DNA of 64,000 nucleotides, taken from positions 1 to 64,000 of the forward strand of contig JBAVVD010000060.1 of NCBI GenBank assembly GCA_049697115.1. Direction: 5' to 3'. The notes beneath the pieces are model-generated. The model ran no database searches, was not told where the DNA came from, and saw only the letters and a program-made list of their open reading frames with translations. Numbering within the stretch: the stretch's first letter is position 1; every line of letters starts with the position of its first letter. Below are positions 1 to 8,740 of the stretch, piece by piece. Position numbers and translations under genes: made by a program. The DNA comes from JBAVVD01 sp049697115 (GTDB lineage Bacteria; Acidobacteriota; Aminicenantia; Aminicenantales; UBA4085).

Positions 1-79
1 GAGCTGTCTTACGCTGAAAATATAGTACAGCGGTTGAAAATCAGGAAGACCTAAAACATTGAAAATTTGGGAAATAAGC

Positions 80-155
80 TGGCAGCGCTACGGGGATTCG
101 AACCCCGGTCTGATGGCTGAGAACCACCTGTCCTGGGCCTCTAGACGATAGCGCC
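80..155 (-). tRNA. tRNA-Glu (anticodon CTC)
   Basis: Cloverleaf on the minus strand. The acceptor stem GGCGCTA pairs with TAGCGCT (one G-U at the first pair), followed by discriminator G and an encoded CCA (80-82). The anticodon stem GGTGG/CCATC closes the loop TTCTCAG with anticodon CTC, and the T arm CCGGG/CCCGG carries TTCGAAT. The D arm GTCTAGAGGCC is the usual bacterial tRNA-Glu form. Length 76 nt with CCA. Confidence 0.95.
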
Positions 156-264
156 GCAGCCAAGAAAATAGCAAATAATCCCTTGACTGTCAACGATATC
201 GGCTTGATAAAGCGACTCTCTGGCCCTGGAATATCAATTATTCAGGATTGATGAATAATTCCAG

Positions 265-1197
265 CTAGATATATTCGATGGTTGCCGGCGGCTTGGGCGT
301 GATCTCATAGGCCACCCTGGTCACTTCAGGGATTTCCCGGGTTATTCTTTTTGAAATTTTCACAAGAATCTCCCATGGAATTTTCGTGGGTCTGGCCGTC
401 ATGGCATCCCGGCTTTCAACGGAACGGACGATGACGATATCCCCGAATTTTCTCTTTCCTTTCTCCACGCCGGTCCCCTGGTCACTCAACAGAACGGCCA
501 GGGCCTGGAAAGGCTTCAGACGCGCGACTTCCTCCTCGACAATTCGGGTCGCTTTCCTCACCCGCGCCACTCTCAGGGGATTGACTTCTCCCACAATACG
601 GGTGGCCAGCCCCGGCCCTGGGAAGGGCATCCGGTTGTAGATTTCGGCAGGGAACCCGAGTCTCCTGGCTACTCGGCGAACCTCATCTTTGAACAAATCC
701 TTGAGGGGCTCAATGACTTTAAATCCGAATCCTTTTTCCGGGTCGATTCCGATCTGCTCCAGAATATTGTGCTGGGTCTTAATGCCGCCCCTGGTCTCGA
801 TGATATCCGCTTTAATCGTCCCCTGGACCAGGAATTTCGCCCGGCTTTTCTTAATTTCCCTTCCGAACACGGTATAAAAGGTCTGACGGAAGGCTTTACG
901 CTTCTTTTCAGGATCAGTCTTGCCTTTGAGTGCCGCAAAAAACTCCCTCCGGGCATTGATAATGTCGACTTTTATGTCAAATTCGGCAAAGATTTCAGAC
1001 ACCCTCTCCGGCTCTTTTTCCCTCATGAGGCCGTCATCAATGAAAATAACCTTGAGCCTATCACCGATGGCCCTCCAGGCCAGAGCCGTGCAGGTTGAGC
1101 TGTCCACGCCTCCGGAAAGGGCAGATAGGACTCTTTCCTTCCCCACGGTTTTTTGGATTCGCCCAATTTTCTCACGGATGAATTTCTGTGTGTCCAC
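265..1197 (-). CDS. guaA: GMP synthase, ATP-pyrophosphatase subunit (GuaA subunit B), stand-alone
   Basis: Converts XMP to GMP using ATP and ammonia in the last step of guanine nucleotide synthesis. The 310 residues correspond only to the PP-loop ATPase and dimerisation domains: the PP-loop SGGVDSS lies near residue 28, and the conserved end PPATIEYI matches the family's KPPGTIEWE terminus. The class I glutaminase domain (about 200 N-terminal residues in usual bacterial GuaA, with its Cys-His-Glu triad) is missing, and nothing upstream in frame encodes it. Archaea normally use this split form with a separate glutaminase subunit. The start is GTG, with GAGGAG 7 nt upstream. A good minus-strand promoter lies about 300 nt upstream (1502-1530). 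Function is secure; where the glutaminase sits is unknown from this window. Confidence 0.93.
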   Translation of the reverse strand: MDTQKFIREKIGRIQKTVGKERVLSALSGGVDSSTCTALAWRAIGDRLKVIFIDDGLMREKEPERVSEIFAEFDIKVDIINARREFFAALKGKTDPEKKRKAFRQTFYTVFGREIKKSRAKFLVQGTIKADIIETRGGIKTQHNILEQIGIDPEKGFGFKVIEPLKDLFKDEVRRVARRLGFPAEIYNRMPFPGPGLATRIVGEVNPLRVARVRKATRIVEEEVARLKPFQALAVLLSDQGTGVEKGKRKFGDIVIVRSVESRDAMTARPTKIPWEILVKISKRITREIPEVTRVAYEITPKPPATIEYI

Positions 1198-1361
1198 TGA
1201 GTTCTCCTCTCTCTATGAGAATTTTAAATATATCCGTCGTCTATCACCTTTTGGGGTGATAAATAAAGCCCAAAAATCACCGCCGACATCACCAATAAAA
1301 GCGATTGACATTCATATATGTCTTTGTCACTATTGAAAAAGAAAAATTTGAATGGAGAAGT

Positions 1362-1435
1362 GGAGGGCCTCATCCAAGGCGTATCAAGTGGAAAATGGGA
1401 GCAGGAACGCCGTCGCTTTCCTCTCCCGGCCCTCC
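1362..1435 (-). other. structured 5' leader upstream of guaA
   Basis: Within the roughly 300-nt untranslated leader between the promoter and the guaA start. Perfect 8-bp arms GGAGGGCC (1362-1369) and GGCCCTCC (1428-1435) enclose a second pairing GGCGT (1378-1382)/ACGCC (1407-1411). I do not recognise a known purine riboswitch core here. It may be a regulatory leader or only a local hairpin. Confidence 0.4.
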
Positions 1436-1501
1436 TCATATTTTAGTGGAGAGGAAAGAAAGAAAATTGATTCTATACAATATCTTGAGTTTCCGCTAAA
1501 A

Positions 1502-1530
1502 AAGATACGATATATTGTTCATTTTGTCAA
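1502..1530 (-). promoter_or_regulatory. sigma-70 promoter reading toward guaA
   Basis: On the minus strand TTGACA (1525-1530), a 17-bp spacer and TATCTT (1502-1507). Transcription would start near 1495 and run through the structured leader into guaA at 1197. A short hairpin TATCACC/GGTGATA (1242-1261) also lies in the leader but lacks a T run in this direction. Confidence 0.65.
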
Positions 1531-1549
1531 GTAATTTTTCCGGATAGTC

Positions 1550-1668
1550 CGCATTTCCAAAATTCTGAAAAAATGAAGATCCTTTGGCCCGGAGTATGCG
1601 GTTTGAAGGCACGGCCTTCTTCAATGTCCACTTCAAGCCTTCCAGAAATCACGGATTTGGAAATGCTT
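1550..1668 (-). repeat. structured intergenic element, possible divergent copy D of the A/B repeat family
   Basis: Eleven-bp arms GCATTTCCAAA (1551-1561) and TTTGGAAATGC close a roughly 118-nt unit. Read on the minus strand it contains a hairpin GAAGGC/GCCTTC whose loop includes CATTGAAG. This echoes the GGAAGG..CATTGAAGG..CCTTCC hairpin of the copies at 33104-33228 and 50920-51040. Similarity is partial, so membership in that family is tentative. An adjacent separate 9-bp hairpin GTCAGAGAA/TTCTCTGAC lies at 1691-1721. The rest of 1198-1788 holds only the guaA promoter and leader. Confidence 0.35.
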
Positions 1669-1764
1669 CCTTGTCTTTATTGAGAATGACGTCAGAGAAT
1701 ACACAAATTTTCTTCTCTGACAATAGAAACTGGTTTTCGCAGAATTCAAAACTGCTATAGATAC

Positions 1765-2271
1765 CCACGGCTAAAGCCGTGGTACTTATCAAAATTCAAG
1801 CTTCGCTTGACCTAAATCCTGGGCCTCTTGCCATTTAAGATATTTGAGGACCCGCCCCTCGTCTATGCCTACGGTCGATACAAAATATCCGGGTGACCAT
1901 ACCACATTCTCTTTCCAGTAAACCCTGGCCAACCACGAAAACTTTTTCCTCAACTCACTTGCCGTCATCTCCTTTAGCTTGCCTACTACATCTCCCACTG
2001 CATATCGTGGAGGAATGATCATCACCATGTGAATATGATCATTCTTTATGTGATATTCCACTATCTCACATCCCGGCAAGTTTATCATCACTTTAGGAAA
2101 AAGTTTTCGTATATATCCCCGCACTCCAGGATTTAGGATGCGGCGGCGATATTTCGGTATCCAAACGATATGATACTCCGTCCGATAGGCGCTGTGTCCC
2201 GAATATCGTATTTCCACTCGCCCATCTTATCATATCGCCGCCTACTCATTCACCCACGGGCAAGCCCGTGG
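1765..2271 (-). mobile_element. IS200-type insertion sequence (single tnpA, hairpin ends)
   Basis: A single Y1 transposase gene is bracketed by two similar hairpins, as in IS200/IS605 elements. One is CCACGGCT-AA-AGCCGTGG at 1765-1782, just past the transposase stop. The other is CCACGGGC-AA-GCCCGTGG at 2254-2271, upstream of the transposase start. These elements carry subterminal hairpins recognised by TnpA instead of inverted-repeat ends, so the exact cleavage positions are not visible; true ends should lie a few bases to tens of bases outside the hairpins. No tnpB accompanies it. It sits between the guaA leader region and murJ. Confidence 0.85.
1789..2217 (-). CDS. tnpA: IS200/IS605-family transposase TnpA (HUH Y1)
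   Basis: Single-strand DNA transposase of 142 residues, the normal full length. The HUH metal/nuclease motif is visible as HIH in NDHIHMV near residue 60. The family signature WSPGYFVSTVG precedes the C-terminal helix KYLKWQE that holds the catalytic tyrosine. No frameshift or stop interrupts it, so the copy may be active. The gene starts just inside the left-end hairpin (2254-2271) and stops 7 nt short of the right-end hairpin (1765-1782), the compact layout of IS200. No TnpB accessory gene is present. Confidence 0.93.
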   Translation of the reverse strand: MEIRYSGHSAYRTEYHIVWIPKYRRRILNPGVRGYIRKLFPKVMINLPGCEIVEYHIKNDHIHMVMIIPPRYAVGDVVGKLKEMTASELRKKFSWLARVYWKENVVWSPGYFVSTVGIDEGRVLKYLKWQEAQDLGQAKLEF

Positions 2272-2397
2272 AACTCTGCCCTTCGGGTTATTTGAGGGCC
2301 TGCCCCGGGCTTCTTCTTTTTTTCTGTAGGGATCGAAGCGATGGGAAGAGCGCCGTCCTATCCCCATGCGCCCGCTGCAGAAGGGCCCGGCTTCCCG

Positions 2398-3954
2398 TCA
2401 GCCTCGGGAAAGCCGTTTAATGTAGCTCCGGACTTCCGATACTCCCAGGAGAAGGCATATTCCGTAAAAAACAGTGAAGGCGGCGGCTCCGGAAAGCGCC
2501 ACGCCGGCCAATTGACTGAGGAGAGAAACGCCCAGACCTCTGGCCAGGAATTGCGACAGGCCCCATCCTGCCGCTCCCCCTATCAAAGCCCCTGAGGACA
2601 GGATCAGCACGTACTTGCCGAGAGGCCGGACCTCAAATGGACCGATTTTCCTGGGCAGTAAATAAAAGAGTACTAAAATATTCACCACTGCCGAAATAGT
2701 GGCTGAGAGAGGAAAAGCCAGGAAACCCACCGGCCGCATGAGAGCCAGGTTCAGGGCGATGTTTATACCGATCGAGGCAAAACTGGCATACATCGGAGTC
2801 CGGGCATCACGGAACGCATAGAACACTGCGGCCAGATTACGGAGAGCAGAGATAAAGGGGACGCCGATGATATAGAGAATCAGCGCTCCGGCCGTCTGAG
2901 AGGTATCAAAAGGAGTAAACTTCCCTCTCTCATAGACAATGCGCGTCACCGGATGGGCCAGAAAGGCGATGATGGCTGAAGCGGGAATGGTCAGGAAGAG
3001 GACCATTTTGAGCGAATCGAAAAGCGTCTTGCGGATCTCCGCCAGGTTTCCCTCGGCTTTGAATCTGGAGAGGGTGGGAAGGGCGACCGTTCCCACGGCG
3101 ATGCCGAACAATCCCAGCGGCAGATGCATGATGCGAAAGGCGTAATTGAGCCAGGTCATGCTCCTCTCTTCAAGGAGGGAAATCAGAACGGTATTGACAA
3201 AGACGTTGATCCTTGAGCCGGACAGCCCGATGGCGACCGGAACAAAGAGCAGCATCATTTTTCGGAATTCAGGATTACGAAAGCTGAGATAAAGCCTGTA
3301 GTGAAAGCCTTTACGAAAAAGCCGGGGAACCTGGATCAAAAACTGCAGCAGCCCGCCCACGACAACGCCTAGGGCCATCCCGTAGATGGGGTCGATTCCG
3401 CGTCCGGTCAGATAAGCGAAGAGCGCAATCGGCGTGAGAATGGAAAATAAATTAAAAAAAGACGGGGCAACTGAAGGGACGAAAAATTCGCCCTCGGTGT
3501 TGAGAAATGACATCGCCCAGGCCGCCAGCGCGATAAAAAGCAGAAAAGGAAAGATGACGGCCGTCAGGCGGCCGGTGAGCTCCACTTTTCCAGGGATGCT
3601 GCCAAAGCCGAAAGCAATGGCCCTGGCCAGAAAAGGGGATAAAAAAATGCCGGCCGCAGTAATGACGCCCACCACAATCAGGAGGGTGTTCAATATATTG
3701 GAAGCAAAGAGGTTCTCCGCCTCTTTACTTCTGCTCTTCTCAGCGGTGAGGACAGGAACAAAGGCGGAGGAAAGTGCGTTTTCGGCAAAGAGGTCACGGA
3801 GGAGGTTGGGAATACGGAAGGCGGCGTTAAAAGCGTCGGTGGAGCGTCCGGCGCCGAAGAGGGACGCGAAAACCGCTTCGCGGATAAGGCCCATGATTCG
3901 GCTGATGGCCGTTCCGATGGTGAACGCCCTGACCCCTCGAGCAATGTCCGTCAT
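2398..3954 (-). CDS. murJ: lipid II flippase MurJ
   Basis: Integral membrane protein of 518 residues predicted to flip lipid II across the inner membrane for peptidoglycan synthesis (MOP exporter superfamily). The N-terminal RIMGLIREAVFASLFG and FRIPNLLRDLFAENALSSAFVP segments are the MurJ/MviN signature, with the lipid-binding cavity arginines in the latter. About 14 hydrophobic helices follow, and the length matches the family. The ATG at 3954 begins MTDIARG, but no clear Shine-Dalgarno is visible. It is transcribed toward the IS200 element and shares orientation with the acetyltransferase gene upstream (81-bp gap), so they may be co-transcribed. Alternative MOP exporters (Wzx, MATE) fit the N-terminus less well. 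Confidence 0.95.
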   Translation of the reverse strand: MTDIARGVRAFTIGTAISRIMGLIREAVFASLFGAGRSTDAFNAAFRIPNLLRDLFAENALSSAFVPVLTAEKSRSKEAENLFASNILNTLLIVVGVITAAGIFLSPFLARAIAFGFGSIPGKVELTGRLTAVIFPFLLFIALAAWAMSFLNTEGEFFVPSVAPSFFNLFSILTPIALFAYLTGRGIDPIYGMALGVVVGGLLQFLIQVPRLFRKGFHYRLYLSFRNPEFRKMMLLFVPVAIGLSGSRINVFVNTVLISLLEERSMTWLNYAFRIMHLPLGLFGIAVGTVALPTLSRFKAEGNLAEIRKTLFDSLKMVLFLTIPASAIIAFLAHPVTRIVYERGKFTPFDTSQTAGALILYIIGVPFISALRNLAAVFYAFRDARTPMYASFASIGINIALNLALMRPVGFLAFPLSATISAVVNILVLFYLLPRKIGPFEVRPLGKYVLILSSGALIGGAAGWGLSQFLARGLGVSLLSQLAGVALSGAAAFTVFYGICLLLGVSEVRSYIKRLSRG

Positions 3955-4034
3955 ATTTTTTTTATTCTATTGGCTCAGCGTCATAAATTCCAAATCCCGG
4001 ACTTCTCAGAGAACTCTTCTCTCTCTTCCATGGG

Positions 4035-4826
4035 CTATTTTGTCTTTAATTGCTTGACCCTGCCCGCAATCCTTTTTCGAATTTTTTTATAGGAAGGAGG
4101 AGGCCCTGTTCTCACCTGCTTTCCGTTGATAAACAGGCCATCGGCAATGCCCCATTCCAGAAAAGTGCCGCGGTCGAAAGTGTCAATCGCCTGAAATTCG
4201 ACCCTGTCCCCGAATTCCGAGGCAGCCCGCCGGGCCCTCTCAAATACCATATTCATGGCCGGGCACCAGCCGTTGACGAAAGCCGTAACAGCCGCTTTGC
4301 CTTCCGTCCTTCCGGGTTTCTTCTTTTCCCGAATCCACTTCGGCGGCACAGCCTCGTCCGTGAACGGCTTCCATAAGAGAATCGCTACTCTGTTCTTATC
4401 CACTCTGGAATACCCCTGCTTTTTGAACCAGGAGGCGCGCATGTAAAAAGGCAGCGCCACTCCCCAGGCCACCATGCCCTTGGCGCCCCTGGCTCTGACG
4501 TCCTCCTCAGCCGCCCGGAGCAGGGCTTTGCCCATCCCCTTTTTCTGTTGATTTCCGACTCCCTTTTTCTTATAACCGTGGACCCAGATGCAGTGGACAA
4601 AATAGAGGTCCTTTCCCTCGGCGAAGGAAATCTCGATCGGGACATACTGGATCATGCCGCAGACTTTCCCGCCGTCGCGCGCCAGTTTCACGCCCAGTCC
4701 CTTGTCTTTCATCCGGTGATACCACCGCTCTTTATGATCCCCGGCTTCTTTGATCTCATCCGACCAGTCTTCCAGACAGAGAAAGTACTGGTTCAGGTAT
4801 TCATCGGTGAGGTCAATAATTTCCAC
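4035..4826 (-). CDS. GNAT N-acetyltransferase with C-terminal YoaP-like domain
   Basis: Predicted acetyl-CoA-dependent acetyltransferase; the substrate cannot be inferred. The first roughly 170 residues form a GNAT fold with the acetyl-CoA loop seen as QKKGMGKALLRAA. The C-terminal 80 residues (from VTAFVNGWCPAMNM) resemble the thioredoxin-like YoaP extension found on some GNAT proteins. The longest frame opens at a TTG (4853), but AAGGAGG sits 5 nt before GTG at 4826 inside that frame, so 4826 is preferred (263 residues). The gene precedes murJ on the same strand. No truncation seen. Confidence 0.8.
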   Translation of the reverse strand: MEIIDLTDEYLNQYFLCLEDWSDEIKEAGDHKERWYHRMKDKGLGVKLARDGGKVCGMIQYVPIEISFAEGKDLYFVHCIWVHGYKKKGVGNQQKKGMGKALLRAAEEDVRARGAKGMVAWGVALPFYMRASWFKKQGYSRVDKNRVAILLWKPFTDEAVPPKWIREKKKPGRTEGKAAVTAFVNGWCPAMNMVFERARRAASEFGDRVEFQAIDTFDRGTFLEWGIADGLFINGKQVRTGPPPSYKKIRKRIAGRVKQLKTK

Positions 4827-5075
4827 GAATTCCTCCTTTTTTGGAATGGCCAATCATTCCCATAGAAACAGAAACGCCGTCATCGTATTATTCTATTACG
4901 TTCACCTGAAAAAAATAAGATACCACTCCGGGAGAATAAATAAAATTGAAATAATTCAAGGAATTTGGAAGACATACCGATTGACCTGAAATCCGGACTG
5001 GAATATAAACAAGAGAGGATGTTCGGAAAATCGCGAATGAGCGACCGAATCCATTCTCAATGAAAAGGAGGACGC

Positions 5076-5669
5076 ATGGATCGAAGGATATTTTTTAAGT
5101 CCGCTCTGGCCGGTGGAGGCGCTGTGCTTTTGGCCTCCAGAGCCTATCCGCTTAAATTCTATCCCAATCCGGGCAAACACAAATGGGCCGTTCTCTACGG
5201 AACCCGCTATGGCAGCAACAGAGATGCCGCTGTCTGGATCTCCGAAGGAATGGGGGCTATCGCCGATGTCTTTGATGCCAGGGAAAATCCCGACCTTTCC
5301 TCTTGCGAATTTCTGGTCATCGGCTCCGGTATCTACAATGGAAAAATCGCCCCTCCCCTGGAAGAGTATATCCGGAAAAATCTCACCGCAATCTCGAAAA
5401 AAGTCAAAACTGTGTTTACCGTGTGCGGGGCAGGAGGTTCAGATTACGGCAATTCGTACCTTGACCAGATCGCACAGATCTGCGAGGCCACGCCCCTGCT
5501 CAAAAAGTCATTCCCCGGCCGGCAGACCAAGAAACTGCTGAGCGCGGAGGACTTCAAGGTCCTGGAAAATTACTATCAAAGAACAAACCAGCCATTTGAA
5601 GACTATGATAGAGTCCAGAGAAAAGATTTTCTGCAGTTCGGTGAAGACATATTAAAGAAATCCATATAA
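5076..5669 (+). CDS. flavodoxin-like domain protein with twin-arginine-type signal
   Basis: A 197-residue protein. Residues 1-22 (DRRIFFKSALAGGG) resemble a Tat signal peptide, RR-x-F-F-K followed by a hydrophobic stretch. A flavodoxin-type fold then begins at KWAVLYGTRYGSN, a phosphate-loop-like T-x-Y-G-S-N, with VIGSGIYNGKIAPPLEEYI resembling HemG/flavodoxin_5 proteins. It probably binds FMN and is exported folded, acting in redox chemistry at the cell envelope; this is inference. ATG follows AAAGGAGGA at a 5-nt distance. The downstream UroD-family gene is on the same strand after 29 bp. HemG-type protoporphyrinogen oxidase is possible but unproven. Confidence 0.75.
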   Translation: MDRRIFFKSALAGGGAVLLASRAYPLKFYPNPGKHKWAVLYGTRYGSNRDAAVWISEGMGAIADVFDARENPDLSSCEFLVIGSGIYNGKIAPPLEEYIRKNLTAISKKVKTVFTVCGAGGSDYGNSYLDQIAQICEATPLLKKSFPGRQTKKLLSAEDFKVLENYYQRTNQPFEDYDRVQRKDFLQFGEDILKKSI

Positions 5670-5698
5670 AAAATTTTCCATCGTTCCAGGCTCAGTTG

Positions 5699-6931
5699 AT
5701 GAATTCCAGGGAAAGAATACTCGCCGCTCTTAACCATCAGGAGCCAGACCGGATTCCCATCGATTTCTCCGGACACCGCTCATCGGGCATCTCGGCTGTT
5801 CTCTATCCCAAACTGAGGGCACTTCTCGGCCTGCCCGAACGGCCGGTGCGCGTCTACGACCCTGTCCAGCAAATGGCCGTAGTGGACGCGGATGTGCTGG
5901 ACCGGTTCGGAGTCGACACCATCGAACTGGGACGCGGCTTTGCACTCCGGGAGGAAGACTGGGCCGAGTGGGTTCTTCCTGACCGGACGCCCTGTCTCAT
6001 GCCGGCATGGGCGCTTCCGGAGCGGCAGGAAGGACAATGGGTGATCCGCTCCGGAACCGGCCGGACGATCGCCCGGATGCCCGACGGTGCGTTCTTCTTC
6101 GAACAAACTTACTATCCATTCTCCGCAAAGGATGACCTGACGGCCATTCCCGAAGCCATGAACGAATGCATGTGGTGCGCGGCGGCCCCACCGCCCGGCT
6201 CTCTTGTCCAGGGGCCGGATGGAGACAAAATTCTTGCCGAAGGAGCGCGGCGGCTCAGAGAGTCCACGGACCGCGCTGTTCTTGGACTTTTCGGCGGCAG
6301 CCTGCTGGAGACCGGACAGTTCCTCTACGGCAATGAGAAATTCTTCATGCGGCTAGCCGCCGAGCCGAAAAAGGCGCACGCTTTCCTGGACCGTCTGATG
6401 GAGATTCACCTGGAGAATCTGGAGCGCTTCCTCGGCGCCGCGGGAAAATACATCGACATCATTGTCTTCGGCGATGACCTGGGCATGCAGACCGGCCCCC
6501 AGATATCGCCGGCCATGTACAGGGAGTTTTTCAAGCCCAGGCACAAAATCCTGTGGGAACAGGCTAAAAAATTGGCCGGCATCAAGGTCATGCTCCACTG
6601 CTGCGGCGGCGTTCGCGAGCTCCTGCCCGACTTCATTGAAGCGGGGCTGGACGCCATCAATCCCGTTCAGATTTCCGCCCGCGGTATGGATCCTGGAGAA
6701 CTCAAAGCCGAATTCGGCAGGGACCTCACCTTCTGGGGCGGCGGATGCGACACCCAGCACATGCTGCCCGAACGGTCGCCCGAGGACGTGAGGAAACACG
6801 TCAGGGATTTGCTTCAGATCTGGCGACCCGGCGGAGGATTCGTTTTCCAGCAGGTGCACAACATCCTGCCCAATGTGCCTCCGGCCAATGTGGCCGCCAT
6901 GTTTGAGGCGGTGAATTCGGATAATCCATAA
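5699..6931 (+). CDS. uroporphyrinogen decarboxylase (URO-D) family protein
   Basis: TIM-barrel protein of 410 residues in the URO-D superfamily, which includes HemE and the cobalamin-dependent methyltransferases MtaA/MtbA. It starts SRERILAALNHQEPDRIPIDF, the opening typical of the methyltransferase-like branch rather than true HemE. The C-terminal half has HCCGGVRELLPDFIEAGLDAINPVQ, with a possible zinc-binding His-Cys-Cys. It is therefore more likely a corrinoid methyl-transfer or demethylation protein than a heme enzyme. TTG at 5696 directly precedes ATG 5699; the ATG is preferred. The sodium/solute symporter begins 10 bp downstream, suggesting that the transported compound is its substrate. 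Confidence 0.8.
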   Translation: MNSRERILAALNHQEPDRIPIDFSGHRSSGISAVLYPKLRALLGLPERPVRVYDPVQQMAVVDADVLDRFGVDTIELGRGFALREEDWAEWVLPDRTPCLMPAWALPERQEGQWVIRSGTGRTIARMPDGAFFFEQTYYPFSAKDDLTAIPEAMNECMWCAAAPPPGSLVQGPDGDKILAEGARRLRESTDRAVLGLFGGSLLETGQFLYGNEKFFMRLAAEPKKAHAFLDRLMEIHLENLERFLGAAGKYIDIIVFGDDLGMQTGPQISPAMYREFFKPRHKILWEQAKKLAGIKVMLHCCGGVRELLPDFIEAGLDAINPVQISARGMDPGELKAEFGRDLTFWGGGCDTQHMLPERSPEDVRKHVRDLLQIWRPGGGFVFQQVHNILPNVPPANVAAMFEAVNSDNP

Positions 6932-6941
6932 ACGCATATCC

Positions 6942-8672
6942 ATGCATATCATTGACTTCGGCTTTATCACCCTCTACCTGGCGGTTGTCCTGGGGCTCGG
7001 ATTCTGGTACCAGAAGAAAGCTTCAAGGGACCTCGAATCCTATTTTCTCGGCGGCAAGCGGCTGCACTGGCTGGCTCTCGCCATGTCCGGCTCGGTCTCC
7101 AATTTTGATATCACCGGCACCATGTGGATCGTGTCCATGCTCTTTATCCTGGGCATGAAATCCATGTGGATCCACTGGATGTGGGGATTCCTCATGGGCG
7201 CCTTTTTCCTGGCTTATATGGGAAAATGGGTGCGCCGCTCCAATGTCATGACCGGAGCGGAATGGATGGTGACACGGTTCGGCGATGACCGCGGCGGCCG
7301 AACGGCCCGCACGGCCTATGCCTTGATGGCCGTGCTCACTCAAGCCAGCTTCATCGGCTATGCGTTTCAGGGAATCGGAAAGTTCGTCTCGGTATATCTC
7401 CATCTCCCCTCGACTTTTTGCGCCCTGCTCATCATCGGCATCACAACCATCTATGTGATCCTGGGCGGACTGTACAGCGTAGTGGTCACGGATGTCCTGC
7501 AGACCGTGATTTTAACCATGGCCAGTATTGTCATCGCCGTCCTCTCCTACCGGCTTGTGAATCCTGAGATTCTCGGCCGCCTCCTGCCCGATGGATGGTT
7601 TTCTCTTGTTCCTTCCTGGCGCCTGGAGAATCTGGCGGGAACTGAGAACGCTCCCTATGAGCTATTCGGCGCCCTGGTCATGGTCTGGGTTTTGAAAGGC
7701 CTTCTTCTCAATGCCGGCGGGCCGGCCCAGATGTATGATTTTCAGCGCTTCCTCGCCGCCCGGAATGCCAGAGACGCCGCCAGGACAGGCGCCGCCTGGA
7801 GCTTTTTCCTCATCGTGCGTTGGGCGATGTGCATGGGCCTTGTGCTCCTGGCCCTGTCAGGAATTGCCAATGTCCAGGACCCCAAGAAAGTGATGCCCCT
7901 GGTCCTTCAGAAGTTCCTCCCGGTCGGCCTTCGCGGCCTGGTCATTGCCGGCCTTCTGTCCGCGTTCATGTCCACGTTCAGCTCCACGGTGAACAGCGGC
8001 GCCTCTTATATCGTCCGTGATTTCTGGCAGGCCTTATTCCGGCCTCAGGCCAGCCAGCGGCAACTGGTCAGAGCGGGCTATGCGGCCACAGTGGGGATTG
8101 TCCTTTTCGGCATCCTCATCGGTTTTCAGGCCCGCTCCATTCATCAGATCTGGAACTGGATGATGATGGCCCTGGGCGCAGGTGTGGTCATGCCCAATGT
8201 CCTCCGCTGGTATTGGTGGCGGCTCAACGGCTGGGGGTATGCGGCCGGAACAGCGGCCGGAATCCTGGGCTCAATTCTGGTCCTTTTCATGCCCGAATCC
8301 CCAATGTTTGTCACCTTTCCTCCGATCGTGGCCGCCTCTCTGGCCGTAAGCATCATTGTCTCTCTGATGACTCCCGCCGTCAAAGACACGGTGCTGGTTT
8401 CATTTTTTCAGACCGTCAGGCCGTTCGGTTTGTGGCGCTCCGTTAAAAAAACGGCCGTCATTGCCGGCGCGGCTCCGCTGCCCGCGACAGAACGGCCGCG
8501 GAGAATTCTCCTGAATACCGGACTGGGGATGGCCGCTGTCGCGGCGGCGTACCTTTTTCCGATGTTCCTGGTGGCGCACCGCCACCGTCAGGCGCTCATC
8601 TGGCTGGCTGTGGCCGCGGCCGCCATCACACTTTTATGGCGCACATGGTTCAGGCCGCTGCAGAAGGAGTGA
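6942..8672 (+). CDS. sodium:solute symporter (SSS family)
   Basis: Membrane transporter of 576 residues with about 14 hydrophobic helices. The N-terminus has LGFWYQKKASRDLESYFLGG and ALAMSGSVSNFD, the conserved helix 1-2 region of sodium/solute symporters, and a later helix has GLLSAFMSTFSSTVNSGASY, the serine-rich sodium-site helix. Family members import sugars, carboxylates, proline or other solutes with sodium; substrate is not assignable. It lies 10 bp after the URO-D-family gene and is probably its operon partner. Length is within the normal range. No good Shine-Dalgarno precedes the ATG, which fits translational coupling. Confidence 0.9.
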   Translation: MHIIDFGFITLYLAVVLGLGFWYQKKASRDLESYFLGGKRLHWLALAMSGSVSNFDITGTMWIVSMLFILGMKSMWIHWMWGFLMGAFFLAYMGKWVRRSNVMTGAEWMVTRFGDDRGGRTARTAYALMAVLTQASFIGYAFQGIGKFVSVYLHLPSTFCALLIIGITTIYVILGGLYSVVVTDVLQTVILTMASIVIAVLSYRLVNPEILGRLLPDGWFSLVPSWRLENLAGTENAPYELFGALVMVWVLKGLLLNAGGPAQMYDFQRFLAARNARDAARTGAAWSFFLIVRWAMCMGLVLLALSGIANVQDPKKVMPLVLQKFLPVGLRGLVIAGLLSAFMSTFSSTVNSGASYIVRDFWQALFRPQASQRQLVRAGYAATVGIVLFGILIGFQARSIHQIWNWMMMALGAGVVMPNVLRWYWWRLNGWGYAAGTAAGILGSILVLFMPESPMFVTFPPIVAASLAVSIIVSLMTPAVKDTVLVSFFQTVRPFGLWRSVKKTAVIAGAAPLPATERPRRILLNTGLGMAAVAAAYLFPMFLVAHRHRQALIWLAVAAAAITLLWRTWFRPLQKE

Positions 8673-8705
8673 AAGCCAGATGTCAAAATTCCCCGGACAA
8701 TGGGA

Positions 8706-8734
8706 TTGACTTTAAATCAGAAAAATCCTACAAT
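8706..8734 (+). promoter_or_regulatory. sigma-70 promoter of the pheA-tyrA operon
   Basis: TTGACT (8706-8711), a 17-bp spacer and TACAAT (8729-8734). The expected start site, 7 nt after the -10 box, is A8741, which is also the A of the leader peptide ATG. The leader peptide would then be translated from a leaderless mRNA. Confidence 0.8.
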
Positions 8735-8740
8735 GCGACC

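Noticed and set aside
1198..1500. Known purine, ZTP or c-di-GMP riboswitch in the guaA leader
   Set aside because: None of the characteristic core sequences was found by eye.
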